Assembly (NCBI GenBank): GCA_949357655.1
Contig: CASHTG010000015.1
Location: forward strand, 1,054,001 to 1,118,000
Reading direction: 5' to 3'
DNA from: Parascedosporium putredinis
Taxonomy: Eukaryota; Ascomycota; Sordariomycetes; Microascales; Microascaceae
Length of the DNA: 64,000 nt
This document shows, piece by piece, positions 26,187-38,514 of this stretch (positions are counted from its first letter, which is position 1; each line of letters begins with the position of its first letter). The position numbers and the translations under genes were made by a program. The notes beneath the pieces were generated by a model. It was not told the DNA's origin. It worked only from the letters and a program-made list of their open reading frames with translations, and made no database searches.

Positions 26187-27128
26187 CTAAACCATCCTCT
26201 CAGTCTCTTCAAGCAGTTTATCGATCGTAAAGTTTGGGTCCCCGTTGGCGAACCAGTCTAATAGTTGCTTTCGTTCTGCGCGAGGTTGGCCGGATTCCTC
26301 CCAGGCACCGTAAAACTTTTGCAGACACAGGACGAGGAACCTAGCATCCTCCACCTTGGCTCCCCTGTTCTCAACGACCTGCCCCTGCATGAGGACGAGG
26401 CCCCTCTCGTCTAGGAGGTCCTTGTGGTGAGTAATGGTCGTATGCGGCTGCGCGAACTCGCCGCGGGCCTTGTACTCGGCGAGCTGGGTAAACAGAACGG
26501 TGCTCGTGTTGGACGCGGCGTCAAAGGTCCATTGGAGGAAGTGGATTTCGGCTCCCTGCTCCGGATGAGGGACGGGCAGCACGAACTGGGGGCCGAGCGC
26601 GCGGCAGCCTCCATGGCCGCGTAGGTGGCGGCGGGAATCGCGGCGCAAAGGGTCAGCGGGTCGTGGGCGTGGCGGAGGCGCCAGATGGCTATGAGTTCCT
26701 TATCAGGAAGCGTTCGGGCCTTGTCGAGGTCAAGGATGGCAGAGAGGGGCTTCACCGTGGAGGCGAATTTCGAGGGTGTGCCCGAGGGGCTGCTCGGGGG
26801 TGTGGATTCGGGCGTCGCTGCGGACGAGGATTCGCTCGACGAGCTCGGCGAGGAGGCTTGAGCGAATCGGGGACGGCATCTTTTGGCGAACGGTGGCAAT
26901 CTTTTCAGAGTATGCCGTTTTTAGCTCCTCCAAATCGCCATAGCCCTGCTCCCTTGCCTTTTGGTCGAGCTTCTCCCGATACCTCTCGATGACGGCCCTC
27001 GGGGGCTCGGCGGTCGCAAGGAATCGCACATCGTGAACCTGGGCCCATCGCCGTTGGGCCGGTGCCCGTAGGTGTCTTGTTGGAAAGGCGAGCAATTGCC
27101 TTACAGGCCGGATGAGATGACTTGCCAT
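26187..27128 (-). CDS. ATP11: ATP11 family F1-ATPase assembly factor, mitochondrial
   Basis: Matrix chaperone that binds the beta subunit of the F1 part of ATP synthase and helps assemble it with alpha. The N-terminus is an Arg-rich, acid-free presequence (starting MASHLIRPVRQLLAF), as expected for mitochondrial import. A coiled region with YREKLDQKAREQGYG follows, then a Ser/Pro/Ala linker, then the ATP11 domain: KPLSAILDLDKARTLPDKE, an IWRLRH motif, EIHFLQWTF, LAEYKARGEFAQPHT and a long C-terminal helix ending ETERMV. About 314 residues, apparently one exon. The frame leaves the first reading near 26,865-26,885 (in or just before the linker) and returns at the five-G run 26,588-26,592, where one base is missing. 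Both ends share one frame, so the total length is right. It shares a 494-bp divergent promoter with SLD3. Confidence 0.9.
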
Positions 27129-27622
27129 TGCTGCCTCCTAGTGGGAAGGATGAAAAAAGCGGGAGGGAAAGAAAAAAAAAAGTGGCCTCTGACGACACCA
27201 CGGAAGGCTGGCGATCTCGTTCAATTGCTTTCAAACTAGTCGAGGAACTGCTTATTCAGCGACAGTGGGGGTTTGAACAGACAATTTTTTGATCGATCAA
27301 TCAATGCGTTCATTGATCTAATTATTACTTGTAGTGCACCGTCAAAGGCCAGCCAATTGACTTTAGTGGGGTCTCGTCTCTTAAAAACGCGCCACGGCTT
27401 GGGCGTGTCTTGTCACGTCAAGCCATTTAACGCACGCCCCCAGAAATTTATTACCATTCTCCATCCTGGGCAGGCGGATCGAGCGTCCAGGATATTGGAC
27501 TGCTTTTACTTATCCACCCTTCCTGATCTTTGAGAATCGATCTTTTTGGTGTCAACACGCCCTTCGATATCTCAAACACATTGGTCCATGGTCGTGGATA
27601 CGGTCTCCCGTATGTATCCACG
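27129..27622. promoter_or_regulatory. Divergent promoter between ATP11 and SLD3
   Basis: The 494 bp between two start codons facing apart must serve both genes. It contains a small perfect inverted repeat (ATCAATG/CATTGAT, 27,300-27,317, 4-nt loop) next to GATCGATCAA. The ATP11-proximal part is CT-rich when read on the - strand, typical of fungal 5' leaders. Confidence 0.55.
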
Positions 27623-30600
27623 ATGCATTCGTCCAAGTCCTTGCCTTCATCAGACGCGTCACGGCCCCGATCAGGAGTCCTTACCCCGGCCTCCGCCACC
27701 TCGCTCAACCACGAAACTAGCCGCGATGCTGTGAGCTCTCGAAAGAGAAAACGGGATTCGAGCGCCATGGAGGATCTCCTGAAACCTTCAATAGTTCTCA
27801 AGGTTTGTGGGGAAACCCGAGCCCTTCTTCGTTCGTGTCTTGTGTTGACTAGGGCCAGCCACATCCCCCAAAACTCCTCGCCAAGAATGCCGTCCTCCAA
27901 CCCTTGATGATTCTGCCCCGCAGCGATTTACCTCTCTCTTACCTCGATCTTATTTCCTCATGTGGCGATCTTACACCAAGCCGCTTCTATGAATCCCATG
28001 TCAGGATTCTCGATCTCGAAAATCGTCGCGGTGGCGAGGCCCATATCCTTGTTGCTCGACTAGATACGAACGGCTCTCTTCGCGATCGAAGCGTTCGAGA
28101 AGAGCCTCTATACCGCGTGTAAACTTGGCTCATGGGTAGACTTGGACCAACTCAGCTCAAAGGCAACGCTTGCCTGCCAGCAGTTGCTCAATGTCACTCA
28201 TGGGCCGGGGAGGTCGAGACCCAAGCTCTAACCATTACTACTCCGAGCCTACACATTGCTCACAAAGAAAAAGGATGGCTATCGAAGCCCTCCAATCGGT
28301 TGTACGTCGAAAGTCGCGCACGCAATCAGTTTCCACCTTGCCGACGCTCGGTGAGGGTACCATGACCCCGCCTAGAACATCCGCCGAGGCTCCAGGCCAC
28401 AGCCCACGAGACTCTCTGAGGCCGTCACTCTCAACTCTTGGCGGTGATTCCTTTGCGTCGTCTCAGCTACTTCCCGCTTCTCCGGCACCTCCATGCTCTC
28501 TTCCACCTCCTCCGCCCTCCGGCGAGGAGCTCCTCGAGAACATCCGAACCCAGTATTTGGACGCCCTATATCGATCAAAGGTACGTACCGCTCCAGGGGC
28601 ACTTGATGCTGGATCATCTTGACTAAACCCGCCGTATAGGGATCATTAGCGTACTTTCCAAAGGCCCTCTCTCACGCGCGCGTGCCGCCTTTCACCTCGA
28701 AAGCGATATCAATCTTAATATGGGTGATCTAGTCGAGTTTCTCAAAGCCCTCATTTTGCCGCTTCGCCAGATGAACAAAAAATACCAGGAAGTAATCCCT
28801 ACAATCATTCGAGACATGAAGACGCGAGTAGATTCATCAGGTGACGAGCGGAAGAAGAAGCGCAAGTCCAAAAATGAAACTCGGTAAAAACGGGCTATAT
28901 CCCGGGGAGGAGCAGATTGTCCGGTCGTGGTGGCTGTCCAGCAAACCGGATCTCACCGAGGGTGAAGCGGCCATATCGGAATCCCAAATCAAGTCTTACA
29001 TCTCTCTTCTGAGGTCGCGAGAGACCCAACTGCAGCTTATCCTTGTCCTCGAAACCCTTGCCCTCGAACCACTCGTTGCTACGGTGGAAACATCGGAGAC
29101 TCAGCTTCCCGGATTGCAAATGTCGATCGAAGCAGAGGAACCCAAGAAGAAGAAGGGCAAAGAACAAAACTTTATAGACTTGGCCGAGATGCATGCCGAT
29201 TTGTTGTGCATCTGGCAGTCCACTATCTCTGACGAGATTCGACTGTTGCAAGATACGCAAATCCCGGACCAGGTAAGGGAGGGCCAGCAAGTTCAGAAAG
29301 CCTCGTCCGAGCCTATGAAAGACTTTTGTGTGGATATCATTATGCCATTGTGAGTTGTGACCGCCTGCATGTTTGGCGTAAACTTTTGTTTTCCTAACCT
29401 GACTGCGTAGCTTCTCGGCGCGGCTCCCGGAACTTTGCGATTCACTCAACAGAACGCTTGGCGGACCCATCATTCTCGCCTCTCCTCCCAAGTCCTCAAA
29501 GCCCACAAAGCCGAAGTCGGTCGCCACCAAGCAACCAAAGCCCGGTGCTGTTGCTAAGCGACCATTGTTGGCGAAGGATGCTCGGTCACTGCAGCGGGCA
29601 TTCTCTAACGATCAACTCCAGCGGGACCGACGGAGTATGTCCAGAGGTCCCAGCAGGGCCGTTGCGGCTCTTCTTTCTGCGACGGAAACGGCTATCCCCG
29701 GCCTCAAGACAGAAACAAGCGACTCGCACTTGTTAATGAATATTCCAAGAATCAAATCTGACTGTGGGCTCTTCAAATCTGCCAGAGCGGGATCTCTGTC
29801 GGGCAGCAATAGCGTTTCAGGCGATGATCCGAAGGTCAAGAAGAAGGCCATGGTCGAAGCAGAGCTCCAAGATGCAATCGCCGCACTAAGGAAGCCGAAC
29901 AGACAGCTCGCAGGCGCTTCAGTCATGGCGGCGGCCGAGAAGAGAGTTACCGGGAGCTTGTCACAAACGAGGAGTAAGTCCCAGCCAAGGTCAATTTGAC
30001 GTGCGACATCCGCTAACGTCCGTATTTAGAATCAAAGAAGCCAGTCCGCCATACTCCAAGTGACCAGGTCAAGATCAAGGCGACGCCGCTTCACAGCAGG
30101 TATCGGGATACAATGGCTGGCCAGTCGCAACCCGCGCCCATCGCATGGCCACTTCCGCGGCTAATTGCCAATGAGCCTCCCCTTCCTCGGGCGGGTCAGT
30201 CATTCCAGCAACCGCCCCCAGGAAGAGCTTCAGGGACGCGCTGCAGAGCAGCGTCTCACCGGCATTCGACGCCATTGGCTCAACACCTGCACGAACTTCC
30301 AGAGTAGATATGCTTGATGCAACTCCGATAGCGCCAACGAGCGCTATAGCATCAACGCCAGTGCGGCGGACGGTGAGCTCGGCTCCTGAACACGGAGAAG
30401 AGCAGAGCATCCTACAGTCCTCACCTCTGATGCCGCGACGAGCGGCGCCGAGCCAGCACCTCACCGTCCCTGGAACGGGGTCATCCCGGTCGGCGGACCT
30501 CAGCGGCATCCGAAGCCTAAAGGACATATTCCGCACCCCCGTGAAACCAAAGGCAAGCCTACCCCAAACCGTGGAGGCCAAGGCCAATGAGAAGCCCGCT

Positions 30601-30663
30601 GCGGCTGAAAAGATGTCGGTATATGAGAGGTTGGGATGGGATAATGAGTTTGACGACTTATGA
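27623..30663 (+). CDS. SLD3: DNA replication regulator SLD3 (Treslin/TICRR functional analogue)
   Basis: Nuclear CDK target that recruits Cdc45 to loaded MCM helicase so that origins can fire. I infer exons 27623-27802, about 27859-28576, about 28640-29349, 29411-29973 and 30030-30663. Conserved pieces include PLMILPRSDLPLSYLDLI, CKLGSWVDLDQL, KRMAIEALQSVVRRKSR, the Cdc45-binding region (SRARAAFHLES, then FLKALILPLRQMNKKYQE, GLYPGEEQIVRSWW and LLRSRETQLQLILVLETLAL) and a C-terminal VYERLGW box before an acidic end. The frame slips at about 28118, about 28205, 28663, 28870-28874 and 30215-30219. The last three are each cured by one extra base in a G, A or C run. The start is the first in-frame ATG of the N-terminal exon. 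Its context is weak, and a frame error further upstream could hide an earlier one. Confidence 0.87.
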
Positions 30664-30996
30664 ACGCTTTTAATTGTTTTGATTCAGCAATATTGGGTTG
30701 GGAGGTGTTTTTATTTGCCCAAGTGCCCAAGAGGCGGCGAGGCCATTCATGGTGGATGTTTATGGGATCACAGCGGGCAGGTTCTTCTTGTCAGTAAAGT
30801 TGAGGGATTACTACGTCTGCATTTCTAGCATTGGGGCGGCGTTTGCTTTACTCGGGGCAATGACCTAAGGTCTTAGAAAATATACTTAGGTGCATTACAC
30901 GGCAGTAGAGCTGAGGGAAGCATCCATGGGTTTCTATACCTCGATCTGTTGAAGTGATTTTTTGGCATTACTCGTGACCTTAACAGTTCCAGCATG
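30664..30996. terminator. Convergent 3' region of SLD3 and TRS65
   Basis: Only 333 bp separate two stop codons that face each other, so both 3' UTRs and polyadenylation sites must be here and may overlap. I see no coding potential. Confidence 0.5.
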
Positions 30997-32917
30997 TTAT
31001 GGCCTCTTCTCTACTACTATAATAGGTAAATCCCGTACATCCACGTGCTCCTGGGAGCCGAGATCCACGACCCTAACCGCCTCAACGCCCAGCACTCCCT
31101 CCCGAAGGGCCATAAACTTCAGTTCGGCGACATGACAAGTACCGGCCGCCAGAGGCCCAACCCGGACGTCCGAGCTAAGGCAGACAACATCAGTTGCTTC
31201 GACAACGGAATTCTTGTGCATCGCATGGACAATGTTGTCGTCTAGGACGGCATCGGCAACCTGCCCGGAGTCCGCTGTGTGCCCGGAGGAAGCGGCACCG
31301 CCAGGGTTCGCGGGGATGCGCGAGAATGGCTCGGGTAGCTCACAGATGGGGGCCGGACGACACGGTGGTGATCCCTCCGGCGCTTAGGCAAGGCGAGGAT
31401 GGCGAGTTTGCGGGGCGGTGGTGGAGTCTTGTCTGACGAGCGGTTAACGATATAGATGGTCCACGAGAAGGCATCGCCCGGGTAGATGGGTTCGACGGGA
31501 GCGCTAAAGGTAATGGTGATACCGAGGTCGGGGATGGTTGTCTCGGTTCGGTTGGCTGCCGCCTCGAGGGTGGGGAGGGCGTCAGGACGGCTGACGGAGG
31601 GGCGGTAAAGGAGGACTCGCCGCCACCGATGGAAAGCTGGGAGGGGCGGTGGGAGCGCTGGATGGGCTGCATGGCGGGGCCGAAGCCCGGGTTCACTGGT
31701 ATGGTGAAATCGAGGGGGTGACCCACGACAGGCTCAGTTTTGGGGTGCATGACGGTGCGAGGTTGGCCGTGGCCTTGATGGTGATGTCCAAGTCGCGGAT
31801 GGGGTTCTTCACGATGTCCTCGAGGTCAGAGGGGAGGAGGGAGTAGAGAAAGGTGACGTGATCATGAGGGAGGCAGGTCAATGGAAGAAGCTGCACGCCG
31901 GCCAGGTGATTGAGATCATCGACCGTTCCGCCCTTGAGGTGAGGAGTGATGCCATCGATGGTGATGTCGCATGGGGTCGTGCCGCTGAAGTCGATCTCGA
32001 GGACGGCCGTCAAGGCTGAGTTGGGAGGTTGGCCTGTGGGTCTCGCTATCCTGACACGGGCGTGGACGGCTGGGGCTATGTCCAACTTGATCTCTTTCAG
32101 AGCCTTGATAGACCTCGCTAGCTCTTTGGGGTCGGTGAGTGGCGCGACTCGTGAGACGCGAAGGGCCGAGAGACGTGGCTTGATGCCCTCGACCGCCGGG
32201 TCGTTGCCAAAGGCCTCGAGGAGATTCAGGCCGGAAGGTACACCACTCTGCAGGTAACCAATCTCTCCCACTGTCTGATCCACCGGCTGAAGGGCGGCGG
32301 ACGCATGGAACACGGCGACAGGGCGGCGTAGCCTTAACCGGGGCCGGGCGAGAAAGACGGGCATCTTCCAGATGGCGTACACGTGCTGCTGCTCCTGCTG
32401 CTCCTCGTCGCTGTCGTCGCTGCTCGCATCAGACTCGTCGACGATGATGAAGGGGTCGTCCAGGTCCTGCACGGTACCGGTGAAGATGACATCTTGACCA
32501 GGAGGGCTGGAGCTCTCGGTGTCACCGACGGTGCCGGTGTTGACGACGTGAGCTTCGAGTGAGATGACGAGGCGAGAGAAGTTTGCGCTCAGCGTCTTCT
32601 CGTCGGCCCAGGGTGTCCTTAGTATGAGGAGGACGTCGACGGTTTCGTCTAACACGGATGGTGAGCTTTTGACTAAACGCCCCTCGCTCGTTGCCTCCCG
32701 CGACTTGAGAGGATGGTGAGCTCCGACATACCAAAAAGAGTGACTTGCGTCTACGAATAGATTCTAGGATGGGAGCTGACGGATCGACATCCTTGAAAGC
32801 TTCCTCGAGATTGAGATCCGTTTCAAAGGGAATCATATATGTCAGATGTGACTGGTCCACGAAGCGGGCATCCGAATCCCCGCGAGCTTGGTAGAGCTCA
32901 TCTTCAGGAATCGCCAT
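30997..32917 (-). CDS. TRS65: TRAPP-II complex subunit TRS65
   Basis: Fungal-specific subunit of TRAPP-II, the Golgi tethering and Rab-GEF complex for Ypt31/32. It also affects cell-wall glucan. Two exons: 32732-32917 (starting MAIPEDELYQARGD) and 30997-32648. Recognised parts are ETVDVLLILRTPWADE, FSRLVISLEAHVVNT, the central block around LARSIKALKEIKLDIAP, DHVTFLYSLLP, an Ig-like piece PGDAFSWTIYIVNRS and the C-terminal box VGPLAAGTCHVAELKFMALR followed by VEAVRVVDLG. The frame slips at the T run 32733-32737 (just before the intron), the G run 31599-31602 and the G run 31348-31352. One extra base at each gives a continuous protein of about 610 residues. Upstream of the ATG the DNA is open but lacks another ATG. 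It is divergent from PRP40. Confidence 0.85.
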
Positions 32918-33756
32918 GGCGGCTGCCGTAACCTGTGAGGCCGGACAGGTCAAGGTTTAGATGAAGGTCGTGCAACGGGCCTTATGCCCCGTTGACGGTG
33001 GTGTGTGATGGAAAGGGGTCTCAATAGGACGAGGGCTTGGTTTGACTACTTGATGGTGGGGGTACAAGAAGTCGCCGTACCGATGCGATAATCACCGGAG
33101 AGGCTAGGGAATCCGGGTTGAAAACGGGCCGGACAAGTTAATACTTGATCAATTCAATTGTTGGGTGCAGCGGCGGCGCTTTCAAGCCCATGTCCAAGGC
33201 GCGCAGTGTGTCTGTGGGTAGATTCAACCAGGGCGCCGGAACAAAGCAAACGACAATACGTTGCAGGCCATTGAATCGTTGATCCCTCAATGGATCTATG
33301 GCAGCGAACAGAATCAGCTCTTGCAGTGTTCGATAGCAGCTTCAATTCCCCACGTCCACTGCCAGCCACTACAAGGTCAGTCCTAAATTAGGCCAAGCTA
33401 GGTGGGTGAATTAGCCCCAATTTGATTTTCAGGCCCCTTTAGGCGCATCGAGTTAACCTGAGCCAGCGATTGTGCGCCGAAAGTGATTGATCCTCCATGG
33501 CTCCTTCCAAGGGGATTTGTGTCCAAACACCGTGCGTAATACTTCAAAGCTTCAAGGATGTGTCGGCTAATCTCCGGCCGAAACACGAGGTGGACGGAAT
33601 TTTATTTCTGGCTTTTCAGTCCAAGACCGTGCGACCCAACGCGACCGATCGCCATCGCATCGATCTTTCTTCCCAACCCTATCACCATCACTCATCAATC
33701 CATTGAAGCTCTCTTCTCCCCCAGTTCTATAGGGCGCCTCGCGCACTTCGTTAATC
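32918..33756. promoter_or_regulatory. Divergent promoter between TRS65 and PRP40
   Basis: 839 bp between start codons facing apart. It contains GATCAATTCAATTG near 33,149-33,162, related to the TCAATTGA palindrome found elsewhere. No coding potential seen. Confidence 0.5.
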
Positions 33757-36586
33757 ATGAACGGCGTGGCCCCCTTTTGGCCAACCGCCGCCTGCCTGGC
33801 AGACGCATCACACACCCGACGGTCGCCTGTACTTCTACAACACCCTCACAAAAGTCACGCAATGGACGAAACCAGAGGACCTGATGACCCCAGCCGAAGT
33901 GAGATCATCGCCAAACCCCTTCCTGAGATACATAGTAGCTAACACCTGTTTTTTTCCTTGGTAGCGCGCTCTTGCGAATCAGCCGTGGAAGGAATACACC
34001 GCGGAAGGTGGACGCAAATATTGGAATAATACAGAGACGAAGCAGAGTTCCTGGGAGATGCCAGAGGCCTACAGGAAAGCTCTCGGTATCAGCAATGAGT
34101 CTACCCCAACGTATGTTGTTCCCGTTTGTTACATGTTGCATCCATCTTGTGCCGCAATTCCTGACATAGCCCGTTCCAGCCCCGGAACACCTCATGGTGC
34201 ACACGCTGGCCACGAGCAACAGCGCGATTACCGAGACCACCGAGAGTCCCGTCATTCCCACGGCGGACACGATTCGCACTCCCATTCCTTCTTTGTACCC
34301 GCCAGCAACGATCCCGAGTACTCGACTCCCGAGGAGGCCGAGGCTGCCTTTATCAAGATGCTGCGACGCTGCGGCGTACAGCCCGACTGGACCTGGGAAC
34401 AGACCGTTCGTACAACCGTCAAGGATCCTCAGCATCGCGCCATCAAGGATGCGCGAGAGAGAAAGGCTGTTTTTGAAAAATTTAGTCAAGATATGATCAC
34501 GCAGGACAAGGAGCGTGCGAAAGAGAGACTGACAAAGCTCCGCGCCGATTTTGAAACCATGCTCAAGCGCCACCCCGAAATCAAGCACTATACTCGCTGG
34601 AAGACGGCACGGCCAATGATTGAGGGCGAGACTTTGTTCCGCACCACCGACAACGAGAACGAACGCCGACAGTTGTTCCAAGAGTATGTGCAGGGTCTCA
34701 AGCGTGCGCACCTCGAGCGTCAAACCACTATGCGCAAAGATGCCATGTCTGGCCTGATAGACCTGCTCTCGAAGCTCAATCTCGAGCCCTATACACGGTG
34801 GGCTGAAGCCCAGGATGTCATCTCGGCCACCCCTCCGTTCCAGAACGAGGAAAAATACCAAACTCTCAGCAAGTTTGACATCTTGACCGCGTTTCAAACC
34901 CACATGAAGGCCCTCGAGCGTGCCTTTAATGACTCGAAACAAGAGCAGAAAAATCGAAAATACCGAAAAGAACGCCAGAACCGTGATGCCTTCAACGCGT
35001 TACTTTCCGAGCTTCGTCGCGCCGGCAAGATTAATGCGGGCACCAAGTGGTCCCAGATCCACCCCTGATTGAGGGGATGAGCGCTACACTGCAATGGCTG
35101 GACAGGCTGGTTCAACTCCCCAAGAGTTGTTCTGGGATGTTGTTGAGGATGAGGAGCGCGGCCTACGGAGCACGAGGAACGATGTGCTAGATGTATTAGA
35201 TGTAAGTCACATGCCTGCTCTCCGGTCTTGTATGCGGTGTGATATCCGAGACTAACGTTACGAAATTGCAGGACAAACGGTTTGAAGTTACCCAAAAGAC
35301 TTCGTTTGACGAGTTCCTTCCCATTGTCAAGGATGATCGTCGCACTGCTAACATTGATCCCGATATGCTGCGTCTAATCTTTGAACGAGTAAGTCCCACG
35401 GTCCCCAAATCAAATCCGGGATGCACCTTCTATTCTTACCTTGAAATTTTGTATATATGCTGACGAGAACGCGAATTTAGATCCAGGAGAAGTCGGCCAA
35501 GAAGCCGGACGATGATCGCCACGCTGAGCGTCAGCAAAGGCGGGCAGCAGAGAACTTGAGGTCATATATCAAGCATCTAGATCCCCTCTTACCGTTCAAG
35601 ACACGTACGAAAAGGCTCGCCCTCGTCTAACCCGTAGCGATGATTTCAAGCCGTGGCGTCTGAGGATGCACGCCGTGCCGTCTTTGACAAGGTTATCCGA
35701 AGACTGCGTGAGAGGGAAGAGGACACTGAACGGGACCGTCACAGACGCCGAGACCGTGGCTCGGTAGATCGGGATGCCTACCGAGAAAGAGACCGTTCCC
35801 GGGGCGAGAGATCCCACCGAGGCAGTGGAAGGGCGTCGCGTCGTAGCCGCACTCCCGAGGCAGATGCGTACGAAGCCGACCGTCGCAAGGCCATCGCTGA
35901 GCGCGAAAGGAACCACCGCAAGGCCACTCTAGCTGAAGGTGTGTTAGTGTCGGAGCGACGGGCGTCGCCCGGTCCTCGCCGTGAGCGCGATCGAGAGCGG
36001 GACAGAGAGAGGGACAGGGATCGAGAGCGGGACCGTGACCGTGACCGTGATCGAGAGCGAGAGCGGGACCGTGATCGTGAACGAGATCGAGACCGGGAAC
36101 GGGATAGGGACCGGGACCGGGATCGAGAGAGGGACCGAGAACGGGGAGGAGACCGTGACCGGGACTACGAGCGTCATGCCAGGTCCCGCCGTGAGGATGA
36201 TGCCCACTACGAACGCGACCGCAAGAGCCGCGACGAGGAGCGTGAAAGAGTGTATCGCCGTCGCACCGAAAGGGGTGGCTCATACGATGAGCTTCCATAC
36301 GGAGATGAGCGCCCATCGACACGCCGTCGCCGTACTGAGGAAGACGAAGATCGTCGTGATTCAAAGGTAGGTGCTCCCCTATTAACTTCTCAAAGTAAGC
36401 CTTGAAACTCAATGCTAACCCTTACTTTTCTTTGGCGATAGCGTTTGAAAAGAGAAAAACCCCTCGTGAGCGTAGTACCCCCAACGTGAAAGCCAGCCTC
36501 CCAAGGCGGACTCGCCAGCTCAACCTTCCAAAGAGGACCCTGGTGTTCACTCTGGCAGCGAGGAAGGCGAGATTGAAGAGGACTAG
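33757..36586 (+). CDS. PRP40: U1 snRNP-associated splicing factor PRP40
   Basis: Bridges the U1 snRNP at the 5' splice site with branch-point proteins early in splicing. Exons: 33757-33898, 33965-34110, 34180-35201, 35272-35388, 35481-36366 and 36442-36586. Two N-terminal WW domains are clear: DGRLYFYNTLTKVTQWTKP and GGRKYWNNTETKQSSWEMP. A His-rich spacer follows, then FF-domain repeats (for example EEAEAAFIKMLRRCGVQPDW, and FDEFLPIVKDDRR). The tail is dominated by RD/RE dipeptides (35,990-36,165) and ends EEGEIEED before TAG at 36584. The frame slips repeatedly: about 33770, 35062-35065, 35073-35076, 35583-35586, about 35650, 36455-36463 and 36478-36482. Nearly all are one base short in a run. 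The 69-nt intron 34111-34179 is a multiple of three and free of stops, so its retention would not break the frame. Confidence 0.95.
35990..36165 (+). repeat. Coding RD/RE dipeptide repeat in PRP40
   Basis: A low-complexity stretch of GAGCGG/GACCGT/GATCGA hexamers encoding alternating Arg-Asp and Arg-Glu. Such tails are known in U1-associated proteins. The repeat is prone to length change and to assembly error. Confidence 0.85.
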
Positions 36587-38514
36587 GCTCCCTCTGCGTC
36601 CTTCTAGGGCCGAAGGCCTCTTCACCCTCCCCTTCTGGTCTTATTTACATGGGGCGTAGGGTCGGTCGTCCACCATTTCATGCATCTCTGCTTCCCCGCA
36701 ATAAGATGAAGTCCCACTCTGAGCTCATCCTTCCCCTCGATGGCTAGGCTTGTCACGAGTGTCAATTGGTGGAATCCATGGGAGGTGATCTTGCGTTTGC
36801 TAAGTCAGTTGTTCCACTCCTGCCCCCTTTGAGCAAACAAGGCTACCACAGGGCGCATCAAGGGCAAATGGGAGGGAGGGAACAATGCTTCTCCCCTCCC
36901 CACCCCCGAACTTGAACCTTCTTCCTTTGGCACAGGATCCATTATCCTGCCTCTATTGTTCGACGATCCGGCAAAATGGTTACGGGTTGTGGTGGTCACT
37001 GGTGGATGGCTCGGCAAGGGACGCACTGCGCAAAGACCGAGAATGGGTTCACCTCACTGAGTACGTACTGCAAACAAGAAAAAGGAAACCAAGGAAATCT
37101 CGCTAGGATGTGGCCGGTTCCAGATGACTCTACCTTCAAAACCAGCAGGCACATCAGTCCGACGACGCCTTGTTCCGCGCCACCTCCCTTCCTCAACAGC
37201 AACATACCTTGCACAACATTGGCCTCTCCCCTCTCCTCAATCTTTCCCTCTTTTTTTCTTTTTCTTTTCTTCTCACACTACTACTCAAGCTGCTTCCGGC
37301 TTCCTTCTATTTTCTTCCCTTTGCAACGCCGCTTGAGTTCTACCTCGGCCCCAACGCCAGCCCTCCCTATCATCGGTGTGGAGTTTGTCCACGATAAAAT
37401 AGGCCCATCCTCGGCAGAACAGCACGACTTGTTAGAAGTCGAGTACGTCTCCCCTCCAAGTCCCCTCCCATCGTCAGCATTGAGCTTTTCCGTTGGTCTT
37501 CTTTTTCTGTCCCAATTTTTCCCCTTCGCTCCCTGCCATATGCTCGCAAAACTCGTTAAGTACAATCAATGTGTGTAATCTACGGCGTCGCTCGAATTCC
37601 GCACGACGTCCCTGCTTTAATCAGCTGAAAGGAGCTGCACTACGTCACCATAGAATCCAAGAAAAAATTTGCATCAAAATGTCCTTGATTTGTGTGCGGA
37701 AACGATGGTGAAGATGAATGATATTGTGTGTGTAGTACGAAGCAATGTATATCTAATAGCCTCCTCTCTATGCGAGGAGAAAACATCTCTCTGGCCCCAT
37801 AAAAGGATTAAATCAAAGTTCTCGAAACTTCGAAAACTGACGGGATGGGGAGGAGCTTGGTACGACGGCAGCCTTCCTCGTTTGCCTATTGCCCCTTCCT
37901 CGACCTGGCTCAGAGTTCAATAATGATTCTCTGTACCCGGCGCCTACTAATGGATTTGGTTCAACAAGAGAGAAGAGACAAATAAATCTCGGAAAAAGAG
38001 GAAACGGAAACTAACGCGTTATCTGGAATACAGATACCGAGCGAAAGGAGTGATTGAAGCTGGTGACAAACAGATGTGGTGAGAACAAGAAAAAAGGGGA
38101 GTAATAAAATCAAGTGTCGTAGCAGCATAGCCCAAACTCTTTGAAAGCGTAAGGAGGGCTACGAACACGAGGCACGAAAGAAACTTTGGGGTCTGGGTGG
38201 GGAAGGGGTCTGGAAGGGTCAGACACGAAGAGCAAAAAGAACGACACGAGCAGGGACAAACAGGTACAACAGAACAAGAAGAATAAGGGTAGGGAACCAT
38301 TGTAGGCAAAAGAGGTCAATAGGGGAAAAGCTGCCGCCGCCAATGCTATCCATCCGCCTCGTCGTCATCACCGCCAACGCCATCATCTACCCCAGCAGCT
38401 ATTGAACGGCCGCCACCGGCACGTTCGATATCACCATGCGCTTTTTGAACGCCTAAAACGCCGGTATCCAATGCATGATGACTGGAAGGAAAAGTGTCAT
38501 TTGAGATGCCCTAT
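36587..38514. other. Convergent intergenic region PRP40-RLI1
   Basis: 1.9 kb between two facing stop codons. It holds polypyrimidine runs (about 37.24-37.35 kb) but no conserved coding sequence. A 200-codon open stretch on the + strand at 36,976-37,578 starts at a non-ATG region of CT-rich DNA and is not convincing. Confidence 0.5.

Noticed and set aside
23264..27128. Secondary-metabolite cluster around the CoA ligase
   Set aside because: Neighbours are G6PD and ATP11. No polyketide synthase, NRPS, P450 or cluster regulator is present.
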